DNA of 64,000 nucleotides from NCBI GenBank assembly GCA_902729315.2, contig LR746264.1, positions 5,729,878 to 5,793,877 of the forward strand, given 5' to 3'. Positions 23,478 to 36,705 of this stretch are shown here, piece after piece. Below the pieces are notes generated by a model. That model did no database searches, had not been told where the DNA came from, and worked only from the letters and a program-made list of their open reading frames with translations. Position 1 is the first letter of the stretch. Every line of letters begins with the position of its first letter. The position numbers were made by a program, and so were the translations under genes. Origin of the DNA: Spirodela intermedia (taxonomy: Eukaryota > Streptophyta > Magnoliopsida > Alismatales > Araceae).

Positions 23478-26400
23478 ATGTCTCCGGCTCGCTGGTCGGA
23501 GCAGGCGATGGCCATCGCACTACGGAGCCCGGTGGCCACCGGGCGTTGCCTCTGTCTGGTTTCCTCTTGGGGCATCAGATCAACGAGCTCCCGCTCCCTG
23601 GCTTGCCCATCTCGTGTGCTCGGGAGGTGCTTCTGGCCGCGGATTTGTGCGGCGGTCCCGTCCGGCCGGCGTCCTGGGAACTCTCCCGTTGCAGGGCTTT
23701 TCGATCTGCCCGGAGGAAAAGGGTAATCACCGGACGGTCTCCTGATTCTTTCTTTGCCGGAGACGATTAGGGTTTTGGGTGAAAAAGTTCTCACCAGTGA
23801 GTGACTTCCCCCGCCGGGAGTGCAGTCGGATGCTCCGATTTACTGGAACTTGCGATTTCTCGTTGTCCACTATTAGTTGTACATCGCGCAATCTGAATCT
23901 AGTTCCGAGGGATCACCGTTTCTATCGATCAAGGCTAGATCCATGTCCGGTTCTTCGTTTGAAAGTTTCGCACTGTTTTTTTGCCTGGATTCATTAGATT
24001 AGGGTTTTAAATCCCTTCCTTGTTCCAATGATTCAAGGATGAGCGAATTCTTTGAGGTTGAGCTCAAGGTCCGGGATTACGAGCTCGATCAATACGGCGT
24101 GGTCAACAATGCCGTGTACGCGAGCTACTGCCAGCATGGTAAACGCTTTATCCAATCATCGCAGACCAATGGATTGAACTGATGTTTAGCTCTGAAATCA
24201 TTGCCTTTATTTTTTATATTATCAGCAAGTCATTTTTCTTATGGAAAAGTATGCGCTGCTTTTTGGTGATCTTGAGCTCCAGTGATGAATTTTTTGAGGC
24301 AAAAACATTGCTCCTCCGTAACTTTCACCCGCATTTTGGATTCTTTCGATTTCCTTTTGTGAGGAAGGAAGGATCTCCACGATTTATATCTGATTTTGGA
24401 TTAAAATGTTATGTTTTCAAATTTGTACTTTGGGGGAATGCAATCTATTCTTCTAGTGAGGAGCACAGAAACTGAGAACTAGGACTGAAACATTCCAAAA
24501 CATAGGTCTGGCGGTCACCACTCTTCATACATTCACAGCAAACATGGCTTTTACCTCTAAAAAGTGGCACAGTTAGCTGAAATCAATGCTTAGGATAGAA
24601 CCAATTCCTTGCTTGGAATCCAAGCTCATGGTTGGAGTGGAAATTCAAGTTTCGAGGAGACCATGTTGGAATAGGGACTCATCCTTGGAACGGAATAGAG
24701 CATGCTGTGATGAAACCATGATTGCGGTCTCTTTCTTGTTCATTGAACTTATCTTAGAAGGATCAAAAGACCATGGGGTAGTAGAACTAATAAGCTCATT
24801 TGAATTTCTTGTGTTTATTATATCTGAACTTGTCCAAAAAAATCTGCATCCTAGATAGTGAATCATATAAAAAATGTTCTATATTTTCCGTGGGATGGTT
24901 GTAAAAAAATCTACAACATTCTGTTGTTTTGATGGAGGCTATGAGAGGAGCCGAGAAGGTGGGAGTGGGATGCATTAGTCTATTTCTCTCCTCTTAATTT
25001 TGGTTTCCTAACAATAGATGAAACCGAAAACTATAGTGGTTCAACTAGCTCGGTCTACTTCACTCTCTCAGGGTCACATCCTTCAGTTTCACTAACTTAC
25101 AGTACAAAAATTGAACAAAAAAGGCTTAAGCTAGCCTCACACTAGAATTTAAGGTGCCAGCCACCCAAGTGTTTCCTCAAAACACTCCTAGATTCACAGC
25201 TCTAGGGGACTAATCAGTTTAGTACTCAGTTATTCTGGTAAAGATTCATAGTTGTAGGTCAGCCCATGTACCGGAAGTACTCAAATACAAGACAAGAACA
25301 AGTAAAAGCTCTTGCAGATTTAGCCAGTAGTTTCCTGTGGCCTGAATTGTTTGGCCCAAAGGCTCAGAAGCATTCTTTGGAGAGCAGTTATTTGAATGCT
25401 TGAAAAAGAATGTGCAATGAGGTTCTTGGAATGATTTTTCCTCATTTGGGGTGTTCAGGAGACTCATCTTTCATAGGGTTGTTTTCCCCCGTGATTTTCG
25501 TATTTTTAATGGTGAGAAAGCAATTAGAAATGGTTATCTCAACAGCTACTCGCATATTCCTATTTTGTCCCATAGTACCGTGCCCCTTAACTGTGCTCTG
25601 TATGAGTCGACTTTGAGTTGACTCACTTATTGCTATGAATAATAAAAGAGAAAAACTTGCAGGAAAATCAGTTCTTAAAATTTTAATAAAATTTCACAAG
25701 ATAGATTAGAGCATTTATGGTGTATTCAAGGATTATGAAGAGGTTCAATTTTTTCCGTAACATAAAACTACTGTTTTTACCCTTGTAAACGCTTTCTTTA
25801 AATTTAAGACCAGTTCTTCCTAGATAGTCATTCCTCATACCAAGTGAGTTGAACCACTTCGTATAAAGAAATGACTAATAAAAACTTGCAAGCACAAAAA
25901 TGTAAGGGGTTTTAATCTATGTTTAGGATGTGATCTCAAAAATACGAAATTACTAGTTTCACTTTTACGTGGCATCTTTCTCACTGAGCGTAAAACTCAT
26001 CTTGCTAACTGAGTTGTCTTCCTTCTTGAAAACCAGAAAGATAGACTATGTGTAACCCAATCGGTCCTGAAATCACATGAGACTTCTCCTAAAGTTATAA
26101 AAGTATTATGAAAATATTAAGATAAAATATAAATATGATTATGGTAGTGTAAAATCTCTATTTTACCTTTTTATCTATTTTATCAATATCAAAACTATAT
26201 AGGCTTCAAAATTCAGCACAGTCTTGGTTTATAGAAACTTATGGCAATAAAGGCTGTGGACTTTATGCTTGCTGGGCTTCTTCTTCTTCTTTTCCATCTT
26301 GATCTGAGTGACTATTTCTGTCTATTTTCATCCTTCAGGTCGTCATGAGTTTCTCGAAGACATTGGCTTCAGTGCAGATGGAGTTGCTCGTGGTGGGGAA

Positions 26401-27264
26401 TCGCTGGCCCTATCAGAGTTGTCTCTCAAGTTCCTTTCACCCTTAAAGGTACGTCTGTTATTCCTCGGAAACGAGGTCCTTTACAGTGAGACATAAACCT
26501 CCTTTATTTTACATCTTTCTTAAGATTTCCATTTACGTTGACATGAAATTTTATCATAATCTTAACAAAACGTGCTAATTGGAAAGCTATTCATGAACTT
26601 GATACCATTATGTTTAAATTATCTCTTTTGTTTCGTAGAGTTTTTTATGGGTATCTAGATACTATTATGAGACTGTCTTCATCATTAAGCTACGATTTCG
26701 ATCGGCCTTCATATATATATATATACTGCTGATGTTGGGAAATTTTTAGCTGCATATTTTCTACATTCTAACCCGTTGTATAGATTTTTTCTTTTTTCCT
26801 GTATTCTACCGAGTCAGATTTTTTTTAAAATTCAGGATGTGTTTTGTCTTGGGCTCTTCATCTTTCCCAGGCCTTCATTGGGTTATAAATTATTCTAAAT
26901 TTTGACATGTTTTCACGTTGGTGTTCGTGCACAGACAGAGTGGGGATAGGTTCGTTGTGAGGGTGAGAGTCTCAGGCTCCTCAGCTGCGAGGATTTTCTT
27001 TGAACACCTGATCGTCAAATTGCCGAATCAAGAGGTAACGAACGTCGCACCACAGCTGTTCATCTGACTTCCTTTCTCTTAAAAGGTTTCTAGTGCTCTC
27101 ACATTGTTTTTTCACTGTCTAACCCCCCTCATTCCCCCCAAAAGCTGATCTTGGAGGCGAAGGCCACAGCAGTCTGGCTTGGCAAAAATGGCCACCCAGT
27201 TCGGATTCCTTCGGAGCTGAGATCCAAATTGGTGAGGGTCATAAGGGCTGATAAAAGCAACTGA
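23478..27264 (+). CDS. ALT: Plastid acyl-lipid (acyl-ACP) thioesterase of the single hotdog-fold ALT family
   Basis: Five exons: 23478-23722, 24038-24138, 26339-26448, 26939-27034 and 27145-27264, total 672 bp (223 residues), phases 2, 1, 0, 0. Exon 1 encodes a Ser/Arg-rich plastid transit peptide ending [10 protein letters not shown]. The hotdog core starts [20 protein letters not shown] with the active-site Asp in [10 protein letters not shown], followed by [13 protein letters not shown] and [20 protein letters not shown]. Plant ALT enzymes (also called methylketone synthase 2-like, and close to DHNA-CoA thioesterases) release beta-keto and medium-chain fatty acids from acyl-ACP in plastids. 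The exact substrate cannot be read here. Intron 2 is long (2.2 kb). An alternative start is the ATG at 23508; both are before the transit peptide core. The transit-core junction splits a Gly codon, which supports the splice chosen. Confidence 0.92.
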
Positions 27265-27879
27265 GGGAAGTGTTTTCCCTACTAATCGAATCAGCATTGA
27301 TATGGCCTTAAAGATTGGTCGCATTCTTTCCCACAAAATCATTTATTTTTCTCATACTCAGAGATCGCCAACTAGTGCTGGTCCTTGAGGTCAAGCTGTG
27401 CAAGTTCATGGACTCTTATATGATGGGTCTTCTGTTTGACTGAAGTATCTGAGAGTGCTGTCGCTTTTATTATTAGATGTCTTGAGTTGAAGGCTGGAGG
27501 CAGCAGCTGAGATGATGGCGCTTTTGAATGGAAATTCTTGGGCACTCAATAATTATGCAGAATGTTCTCCGAATTTCCCTTTCGTGGTTTCTGTTTTTCA
27601 GAATGGTTTAGTTTCGAATGGGGACTCAGTTATTATCCGAGTTTTTCTTTTCTAATTTTTGTTTTATAAGATAGTTTATGCTATAAAATTGCTATATTTT
27701 GACGATCGGTTCCTCACTGCCACCAAAGAAGACTAAAGCTACAAAACGGCTAGCTATACGACTAGCCTATCACTGCCGAAATTCTAATTTATCTCCATAT
27801 ATTTAGAAAAATGTAATAAAATCAAATGTCAGAATCTGAGCAAATTGTTGAACTTATTGACAGTAGTTTCGATAGGTTA

Positions 27880-28260
27880 GATGGAGAAATTATTTCATAT
27901 TTATTTCATTGGCAAACGCCACATTCTCCCAAGGGTTTTCCTTCTTGAAAGTTTCACTCACGTATGCAGTAGATTGATTCTCTTGCATCAACATAACGTC
28001 AACCCCTACCTGTGGAAGAAGTCAAACAGTCATTGATCACTCGGATTTAACAATTTTTTAATGCTCAAAGGCTTGGTCAGCTCCACTTTTCCATGAAAAG
28101 AGCTTCGTTATTCTATTATAAGAGGGACTTGCAATACTTCCACGGATTTTGATATATTTAAGGACATGTTGTATGAAAGAGAGAATTTCTTGAGTTTTTT
28201 TTTTTGTTACCTTGTTTCAGCCAGGTCTTCTCGAGGTTTCAGCCTTGTTACCTTCATCAT
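27880..28260 (-). mobile_element. Short Ty3/gypsy RT/RNase H remnant
   Basis: The minus strand gives FSWKSGADQAFEH (about 28060-28110), like the FxWxxxADxAFExLK block between RT and RNase H of gypsy elements. Further along it gives VMLMQENQSTAYVSETF, like the RNase H VLxQEGxPIAYxS block. The frames are broken by stops. Only this small part is recognisable and no LTR was found. Confidence 0.45.
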
Positions 28261-29345
28261 TTAGACATATTGGGTGCTTTGATTTTTCAAAGTGGATCAA
28301 CTTGTGATGGGCATATTTGGAGTGTGGCCGGTTCTCCTGTACCAAATTAGTTCTAGAGTAAAACAGGCATATCCTCTCATTTATGGCAAACGGGGTTGTT
28401 TTTTTGTCTTGCCACTAGAAATGGATGCTGTCGTTCCTAGCTCACTCTAGAGTAAAATCTCCCAACGTTCCAAGCTAAGGGTAATAAGATGATGACATTG
28501 TTGAATGACTTTGGATCATGAGGTTGCCTCATGGTAAGTGTCATTGCCAAGCCCATCATTTGTCTTCATTTGAATAATATTTTTTATAAAAACAATGGGG
28601 CAATATGTTCTCATGTAGACCATTTCAAATGAACCTTCATTTATCTCACTCATTTGAAAGCACATGAAATGTGTGTAAAGGATATTAATTAGGATGAATA
28701 ATAGTCTAGAGGGACAGCAAATTGGCCTAATGGAGTGGGTGTTGAAAAATAGTAATATAAGTGGAAAAAGGGAAATTGATCATAAATATGTTGCACTAAT
28801 GATTGGACTAAGATCTAAATTTTTGTAACTAGTTAGGTTTTTTATTGTTTTCATGGATAAATCAGGAAAGAATAATCATCATGGAAGAGATACGAAGTTG
28901 AAATTGGAAGAGAAGAAAATTAACACCTTTGACCTAGCCCACCTGAAATTCCTTCTTCCTACTCTTCTTCAAAGATACATATGTATATCTAGATAGAGAG
29001 GGAAAGTAAGGGAGCATTGAGAAATGGAAAGAAATAGGGTCTTGTCTTGAGTTTTTTCCTAATGATTTCTCCATGCAAAATACTATTATTAATATCTGCC
29101 ACCAATTATTTAAGCACTCATTGTGTCTTCCTCATTTATGTACATGATCAAAAACTTAAACAAGCAAAATAAGTCTATCTAAGAACTTCAAATCGTAATT
29201 CAAATCTCAATGTCATTCAAGAATATTTGGTATAATGATTAATTTAACATCATAGTCTACTATCATCAGAAGATGATAGTAAGAAGGATTCATCTTTTCT
29301 TCATCTCTTATATCACAAGTATTACAAGGAATCATATTCTCATAT
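28261..29345. other. AT-rich intergenic DNA, nothing recognised
   Basis: No open frame of note, RNA gene or clear repeat is visible. It separates the thioesterase gene and gypsy remnant from the compound microsatellite and the CSLA locus. Confidence 0.4.
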
Positions 29346-29351
29346 CCCATA

Positions 29352-29576
<225 letters not shown>

Positions 29577-29665
29577 TCCTAAAAGCCTTGAGATACATAA
29601 TTAGGAACTAGTAGATTCATTTCATCTTTCCATGAAATGAAACACATCATCTTTTCCCCATTTTG

Positions 29666-32600
29666 CTATTTGGAATTGGGGATGAATATGCCCACATACC
29701 CAACACCAACAATGATAAATGCAAGAGACTGTAGATAGATAAAGATGAAGTAGTAGTTCTTATGGTGGGCATAGTTGTAGGAAGTGCATACCACAAGGTA
29801 AATCCCCACACCCAGCTCAAGAAGATGGAACCTAGCAATTCACAAAGAAATTAATTATTAATCACCTTAAGATGTGAAAAGTGATGAAGTCATTTACCTA
29901 AAATATGAGTTGTATTTCTTCATGCTTAAATAATAAGTCGAGAGCTCGACCTAGACTAGCTAGATTATCTTGCCTTGGTCTTATGTCAAGCCTAAAATAG
30001 AAACTTCAGACTAGACTATCTAAAAGACCTAGCTGGGCCTATCAGCACCCCAAGTAATTATCACTCAAAAAAAAATTCTTTATGGACATAGTTTAAAGGG
30101 CCTATGAAATTAAACACATACACTATGAATAGATGAAAGTATGTGAAATGTTTGCTGGTAAAATATATATTAGGAGACAAATACCGTGTAAAATACTTTG
30201 CAATAGCATTCCATGAGAACTTGCAGCCACCAGTCTGGCTCATGTTAGGGTTGGGACCCAACTTTTTGGTAACAACCCACTCATTTACTCTACCAACCTC
30301 CAATAGACCAATGATTACTACCTTGGAAGGGTGGAGTGACATAACATTCTCAAATAAGAACGATAAGACCACAAGATGGATAGATCTACAATAAAATGCA
30401 ACTCATTAGGACTTGAGTGCCAAAAGTCATAAAAATGCTAAAACCTCATAACCTTGATGATAGACAAATAAAGCAAATGAAGTTTACAATAAACGATTTA
30501 CTTGATTCAATAATTAAAATCGTGTGAAAATGATTTCTTAATCTTGTTATAGAAGGTATAAATGTTCACTCAAAGGTAAATCATATAAATATTGTTCATT
30601 AGCTTTATTTGCCTATCAAAGTAGACATCATAGAAACATGAATATATCATGTTTTGGATAAGACTAAATTGTTACAAAGATTAAACACAATGTTTATAGA
30701 GATTTATCATGATAAGTATTGAAAAGTGTGAATATATATATAAACTAATACTATTAAAGATTATCATATCAAATATCATGCTTATATGGATATTTGGTAT
30801 TCTTAACATAGTAGGTATAAATAAGAGATCAAATAATTTTTTTCTAAATTTTATACGGTAAAAATGAAAGGGCGCAAAAATTTACAGAAGGGATACCATG
30901 TAAAACTATGACTATGTTATATTTTAAATAGAACAAAAAATGTGTGTAAAAGAAAAAGATATTTAGAACTTCTACAAATTTCAAAGATCAGAATCATCAT
31001 AAGGAATATAGAGCTTAAATAAAATTTCATCAAGATTAATCTTAAACCTTGGGGTCCCAACACAATTTAGAAGTGTTATCATGATAGGGATGTAGCCAAT
31101 TGACCAAAATGGAATTTGGACTTCTGGGAAGAAGGGTAATGTTGGGATTACAATACTAGAGTAGCAGAAGGTCACCAAATGAAATATGATCCTTCGAACA
31201 AGGAAGAAATTGTACATGAGATAAAATTTCCTCCATAATGAGACTTTTTGCAAGATGACGATATATTGTGTTAGAAACTTATGTTAGAACCATGCCTTAT
31301 TCAAAATAATAAATAAGATACTAGTTTTTTGAGGATCCTCTACTTATTGTAATTTACATGGCATAATCGTTTATTAATTTAAGGCTATATTCTTTTGTCC
31401 ATGGAGCAAAGCCAAAATTTTAAGTTATACATGAAAGGTAATGTTAGAACTATCCCACATTCAAACAATGAATAAATTATATGACTCTATTGATGAGATT
31501 CCTTCATCCTTTGCCTCTAGTACTCCCTTATCTGATGCTAATTAATGTATACTTCATATAAAAACCTCTTGTGGGAAAGAAACCTTATTATTTACTATCT
31601 CCATTGCAATTTTCCACACTAAAGTTTCAGGTTCACACGACCACCGATGTTGTTGGTTGCGATAGGCCTTGAAGGTGCTTGGTACTCACTTTTGACCTAA
31701 TTAGTAGAAAACAATACATTAGTTTGGATGAAGATGATTTATTTGTAGAAATTTAATAGAAACTTGGTACCTTGACATCCCCTAGATATATGAACTTCCA
31801 ACCTAGAAGTGTCGCTCTAATAGCTAAGTCCATGTCCTCAACAGTTGTTCTATCTTTCCATCCTCCAGCCTCATTAATGGCATGGGTTCTCCAAACCCCT
31901 GCAGTTCCTATACAATAGAATTATGTAAATGAAAATCTCGTATAAATGAATTTAATTCAGAAATTTTTGGATGATCACAGGCATGGATAACAGTTCTGAT
32001 AATTTTTCTGGAGTTCTATTTTCTTACCATTGAAACCGAAAAATGCATATGCAGATGAGCCAGACTCTTGCTCAACCTTGAAGTGGTAGTCCATTGACAT
32101 CTCTTGCATTCTCGTCATTAAACACTCGTTAGCCTTTACTAAAAAGGCAAAGTCACAGCATAGAGATCATTTTCATTCTTTAATTAAAATATATATAGCT
32201 AAAACTATCATTTATCAAAGATTCAAATGGCGGTTAGCTGCATATTTTAAAGATAGAGGGGACACGTCAATCTTACTCTATGAGTTTATGAGACTATTTT
32301 TCTAAATATGTATATTATTATTAACAGATGCTTCCATGTTCGGCATTATACTATACGCATAGATACCCAATTGTGATAAGAAATAATTTAGAATAATTGA
32401 TATCAGATGATCTGCATAGGAAATCAACCACCGGAATATTTCAAATTTTGACTTTAATTTTAAGAAAAAACTGGAATTATTTCAGAGACTAGTCATTTCA
32501 TTGAATAGTTGAGAAGGAATTACTCCAAGAGATATTATGTCATGGTTTGAACTCTTTGTCGGTTGATTGGACGAACAAATTCTAATATGGATCCCTCATC

Positions 32601-33059
32601 CCAGTAATTTACCGAATTTCCAACGGGCCTGGACGAGGGCGAACAAGGGAACCGTCCGGATCAGGAAATCAGACTCGGGCTGGAAGTCAGCGTCGAAGAT
32701 GGCCACGTAGTCGCACTCTTTGAAGTAACTAAGCTTCATCCCCTCCAGCGCCCCCGCCTTGTACCCTCTTCGGTCTCCCCGCGTCTCGTACGTCAAGTCG
32801 ACCCCTTTCGCCAACCACTTCTGGCACTTCTGCACGAGATCCTGCAAGACGCCGGAGGAGAAGAAGGCGCTGTCAGGGCGAGCTTCGGCTCTGACGGCGG
32901 GAGCACCCGGAGATCGACCTTGATCAGGGGTTACGTCGAGTCGTCGAGGACCTGGACGACGAGCCTGTCCGCCGGCCATTGCAGGCTGCATGCAGCTCCA
33001 ATCGACAAATGGTAAACCTGTTCATGCTTCCGATATTAGCGAGAGAGAGGGAGAGTGAA

Positions 33060-33097
<38 letters not shown>

Positions 33098-33436
33098 CAA
33101 CCTCCTTCTCGTTGTACATGGGTATCTGAACGATGACCATGGGGTAGGCGGCGGTGCCGAGCTCCTCATCTTCGACCAATGGCGCACATGGGTAGATCCT
33201 GCCTGATCGCCGGCGGAGAATCTTTTCCAGCAAGCTCACGGAGCCCATGAAGACCTTCTCCGCCAGCAGGATCGTCGACTCGACGGCGCACACCCAGACG
33301 GTAAACGTCAGGAACGGGACGACGACTACAGATCTCGACTGGTTTAAGGTCAGCAAGATTCTCCCCCGGCCGATGGAGATGGGTGGCCATCCCAGGCTTC
33401 TTGGGCTCGGACTACGTTCATCACGGACTCGGACAT
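29666..33436 (-). pseudogene. CSLA: CSLA-type glucomannan 4-beta-mannosyltransferase gene, degenerate
   Basis: Nine exons are recognisable: about 33102-33436, 32919-33017, 32613-32841, 32028-32138, 31771-31907, 31596-31696, 31048-~31245, 30197-30385 and 29666-29831. CSLA enzymes are Golgi multi-pass GT2 synthases that make (gluco)mannan. Readable motifs: [61 protein letters not shown], the TED-type [16 protein letters not shown] (QxxRW), ITLLNCVGTPR and NEWVVTKKLG; it ends GIFIPNSK. Lesions: a TAA codon at 32931-32933 directly after DDST, where the family has DP; loss of several codons before ALVQARWKF and of single codons in exon 3; a one-base deletion near 31683 in exon 6; and an N-terminal frame change near 33390. 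Most splice sites are intact, so decay is recent, or the lesions are assembly errors. Gene loss looks likelier because the lesions are several and of different kinds. Confidence 0.88.
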
Positions 33437-34060
33437 GGTGACTACGTTTCATTAGCGAAAGCAAACAATCCATCAGTTCTGAGAGCAGAGAGGAAGACGA
33501 AGATTGTGGGGAAGGAGGGGGAGAAGGAGAATTTCACAGAAAAAAATAGATAATGATCATGATTATTAACCCGCTTATAGAGCGGAAGAAGACGATTATG
33601 ATGACAATGGAGATTTAGAGGGGAAGGAAAACACCTTAGAAAAAACAAGAAGATGATGAGGTGATAAAGTTGTTTCTGAAGAAGATGATGAAGCTGACAG
33701 TGAAGATGACGTGGTGGAAGAAGAACGTGATGATGGCGGTGAAGATGATGATGTAGAAAATGCTAATGAACATAACAGTAAGACGATAGTGCCCGAGAAG
33801 AAGGAAAAAGAAGATATTGAAGAAGAAGATGATGATTATAATGAAGAAGAAAAAGCCGGAAAAGAAGACGACGATATGACGATGATGAAAAAAGATGTTG
33901 CCTAAAGAGGGTATACTCTTCACCATGGTCTTCTCTGCGGCCTGTTCCCGCTGTTGGAGGGCCGAGGCTCCTGTGGGCACCAAGGGAATGTGCCTGGACA
34001 AGCTCACCTCACTCTACTTTTCTACATTTAACGCACATCCATAGTTATAGTGGCCGTCAG
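33437..34060. other. Intergenic DNA with degenerate GAT/GAA-rich low complexity
   Basis: From about 33580 to 33905 the plus strand is rich in GAT, GAA and GAC triplets and stays open as an Asp/Glu-rich frame (33711-33905). On the minus strand the same tract is Phe/Ile-rich. This is imperfect trinucleotide repeat, not a supported gene. Confidence 0.5.
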
Positions 34061-34099
34061 CAGGAGAACAATGAGGAATGAAAGGGAGATGGAATGAGG

Positions 34100-34565
34100 A
34101 ATAATGAGGAATGAAATTTTGGTTGTCCTAACAGTTCCTGATAACGACTAGTAAAGGGAGACGGAATTAGAGAGGTCAACGGCTTGCCCGGGCCGGGTTT
34201 TTTCCCATCGGCCTGGCCCAAACCCAGCAGCAGACCCCTCTCCCCTTTTACGCATATTATTTTTATATAATTTTTGGGTAAGAATTGTGAGGGTGCGAAG
34301 GTCAACACGTATGAATGCCACGTGAACAGCCATTATTTCCCTCCATTTATGAAAAAGAGACAATTTATTGTTCTCTGACCAAGATTTAAATCTCTCCACC
34401 AACCAAAGATTTTGGAAGGGGGAAGAATCCCCACGAACAGATCATACATTTATTATTTACATTATTTTATATATATTTTTAATCGCTGCTTCAGTGGGCA
34501 CGACCCAAGCTGAGGCTTACAAATGAAGAAGAAGCCTGGTCTTCATCAAGCCTGCTTTTATTTCA
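34100..34565 (+). repeat. Copy C (partial) of the dispersed segment
   Basis: This matches the middle of copy A (about 20150-20740) and of copy B (about 35570-35925). It has the same landmarks in the same order: the TTTTGGTTGTCC-like start, a TATATAATTTTTGGGTAAG block, GAATGCCACGTGAACA, TTATTTACATTATTTTATAT and AAGAAGAAGCC. It carries no SSU72 sequence. It stops near 34565, just where copy B starts, so C and B are in tandem. Confidence 0.8.
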
Positions 34566-34584
34566 AGAAATATGCTTCAAATTC

Positions 34585-36000
34585 AAGAAATTTCTGATCA
34601 AGGTCTATATTGGGTTGGTTGGTTGAGGTAATCTTTGAGTCGCATTAAGAGGCGTGACCCATCAGATCTAGAGTAATGTGGTCAGCCCATGTGTTCTTGG
34701 TTGTCTTAAAACTTCCTACTATGATTAGGGAGACGAAGTTAGAGAGGTCAACATGCTTGTTCAGGCTTTGACCTTGCTAAGTTCTTTTGAGAGGGACATT
34801 TCAAAGAAAGACTTATGATTCGGGTTGAGACTGATGTAGTTCACGACACAAGTTGAAGTCTCAACTTCAAATTTGGGCCCACTTATCTTAAATTTGAGTC
34901 ATAAAATGAAAAGTGCTAAAAAGTAGCTCACATATGTTACCATTGGATTGGAGGTCCAAAACGTAATATTTATTTTCTACTTTATGTCCTTTAGAATCTG
35001 TACCTAAGATCTATTCAGGATATTTACATTCTAAAGTCTGTTTTAGGTCATTTCAGAATTAGTCAGAGTATTTTTAGAAGATTCATCTAAGATTTCAATA
35101 TGTCATAGTCTATTTTAAGTCATTTCAGAGTTAATCAAATTATTTTTAGAGGATTTGTTTAAGATTTTAATCTGTTAAAGTCTATGTTAAGTCATTTCAG
35201 AATTAGTCAAACTTTGTTCCCAAGATTTATTAAGATACTTTTTTTGGGAGCGCCCAACCTCTTTTCTAGACTTATATAAAGGTCCCTATTGTAACTTGAG
35301 GTACTCATTTTTTTAGTTGAATCAATTTTCTCTACTGTGAGAATTTTTTCCTCTTATTTGTAGATTCAGCCACCCCCTTGTGGATTTAAGAGTTGAAGAC
35401 TCTGAATCTATAGATTTAGAAGTAGATTTCTTTTCCAAGATTAAAACTTTGTGAATTCAAACCCATATCTTATTTATCTTCTACATTACTATTGCATTAG
35501 AGAGAGAGAGAGAGAGAGAGGAAGATGAGTTAGATGGAGCTAAAATTCAAGCCATGAGAACATTATTATCCAAACTTTTTCCCATTGGCTTGACCCAAAC
35601 CCAACATCAGAACCCCCCCCCCCCCTTCTATGCATATTATTTATATATAATTTTTGGGTAAGAATTGTGATGATGCAAACGTCATTGTGACATATGAATG
35701 CCACGTGAACAATCAATATTTCCTTCTATTTATGAAAATTTATTGTTCACCAGTTCACCAAACAAAGATGTTGGAAAGGGGAGGAAGAATCCCAAGGAAC
35801 GGATTATACATTTCTTATTTACATTATTTTATATTTTTTCAATAGCTGCTGCAGTGGGCCGCTATCCAAACTGAGGCTTACGAATAAAGAAGAAGCCTAG
35901 TCATCATCAAACCCACTTCTAAAGAATGGCCTGCGGTGATAAAAAAGGCCCGAAAGATAAACATATGGCTAGGCCGTGACTTCAGGGGTGGGGGGGGAAG

Positions 36001-36048
<48 letters not shown>

Positions 36049-36705
36049 CGGTAAAAATATGGCTCTTTATACCAAAAAAATTCTAAGAAGGTTGGGTTCG
36101 TAATTTACCACTGAGTCATAAAATAAATTTCAGAGGAATGCTGATCCGCTGGATTCAAACGCATCAACGGTCGAGATGAATCCGACCGACGGACCGACAG
36201 GCCGATGGCGAGGCCGAGAGACATCAATAGAAGGAGATGCTGTACAGGAGCTTACGCTTGTGCTGCCTCTCAAAGGCCGTGACGACGCTGTCGATGGAGT
36301 CCTCCCAGCAGTCGGTAGCCTCCAGCTGCACTCAAAAACACAGTCAAGAAATACAGTCTTATAGAATAGGTTGACCTGAGTCAAGAGGCCAGAGGGTTGA
36401 CCGATAAAAGTGGGCCCCAATGCTCAGGAACCCCCAGCTGGGTCAAACCTTGCTCTTCTACAACTCCCAACAGAGGATTGCGGGTCATAATATCTATCCG
36501 TTGTCACCGCTTCCACTGCTGGCCGAAATCCTGACCTGAGGAGGGCTCCGATTGGTTCAGACAAATCGAGCCAATCAGAACTGCCAACCAAAGACCAGGA
36601 TTCTATTGCTGGTCCAAATCTGACCCAGATGGGCCATGCTAAGATCAGATGAACCAGGTCAACCCGTCAGTAACCGGCAAAATGGAGTCAGGTGGGGACA
36701 GAGCT
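34585..36705 (+). repeat. Copy B of the dispersed segment, including the SSU72 3' end
   Basis: The first part (34585-34860) matches about 20030-20300 of copy A. It is interrupted by an insert at about 34860-35550 and resumes from about 35560 to 36705. The resumed part includes a (GA)n tract (36003-36046), the SSU72 last exon (36224-36325) and about 380 bp of its last intron. Since SSU72 is intact here, this is the likely source of copy A. Confidence 0.8.
34860..35550. mobile_element. Insertion in copy B, possible LTR or non-autonomous element, with internal tandem repeats
   Basis: This roughly 700-bp AT-rich segment is absent from copy A. It includes a TATATAAA box near 35273-35282 followed by a leader-like stretch, as in LTRs. 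Three imperfect tandem units of about 70 bp lie at about 35005-35230, each with GTCATTTCAGARTTARTCA. A (GA)n tract is at 35499-35520. I could not establish terminal TG..CA ends or a target-site duplication, so its class is open. Confidence 0.45.

Noticed and set aside
33711-33905. Acidic Asp/Glu-rich protein
   Set aside because: Comes from a degenerate GAT/GAA repeat; no conserved motif or gene context.
36130-36420. A 96-codon minus frame starting MGPTFIGQPSG
   Set aside because: It runs through the last SSU72 exon in the wrong frame; the SSU72 frame with DCWEDSID and KLLYSISFY is clearly the real one.
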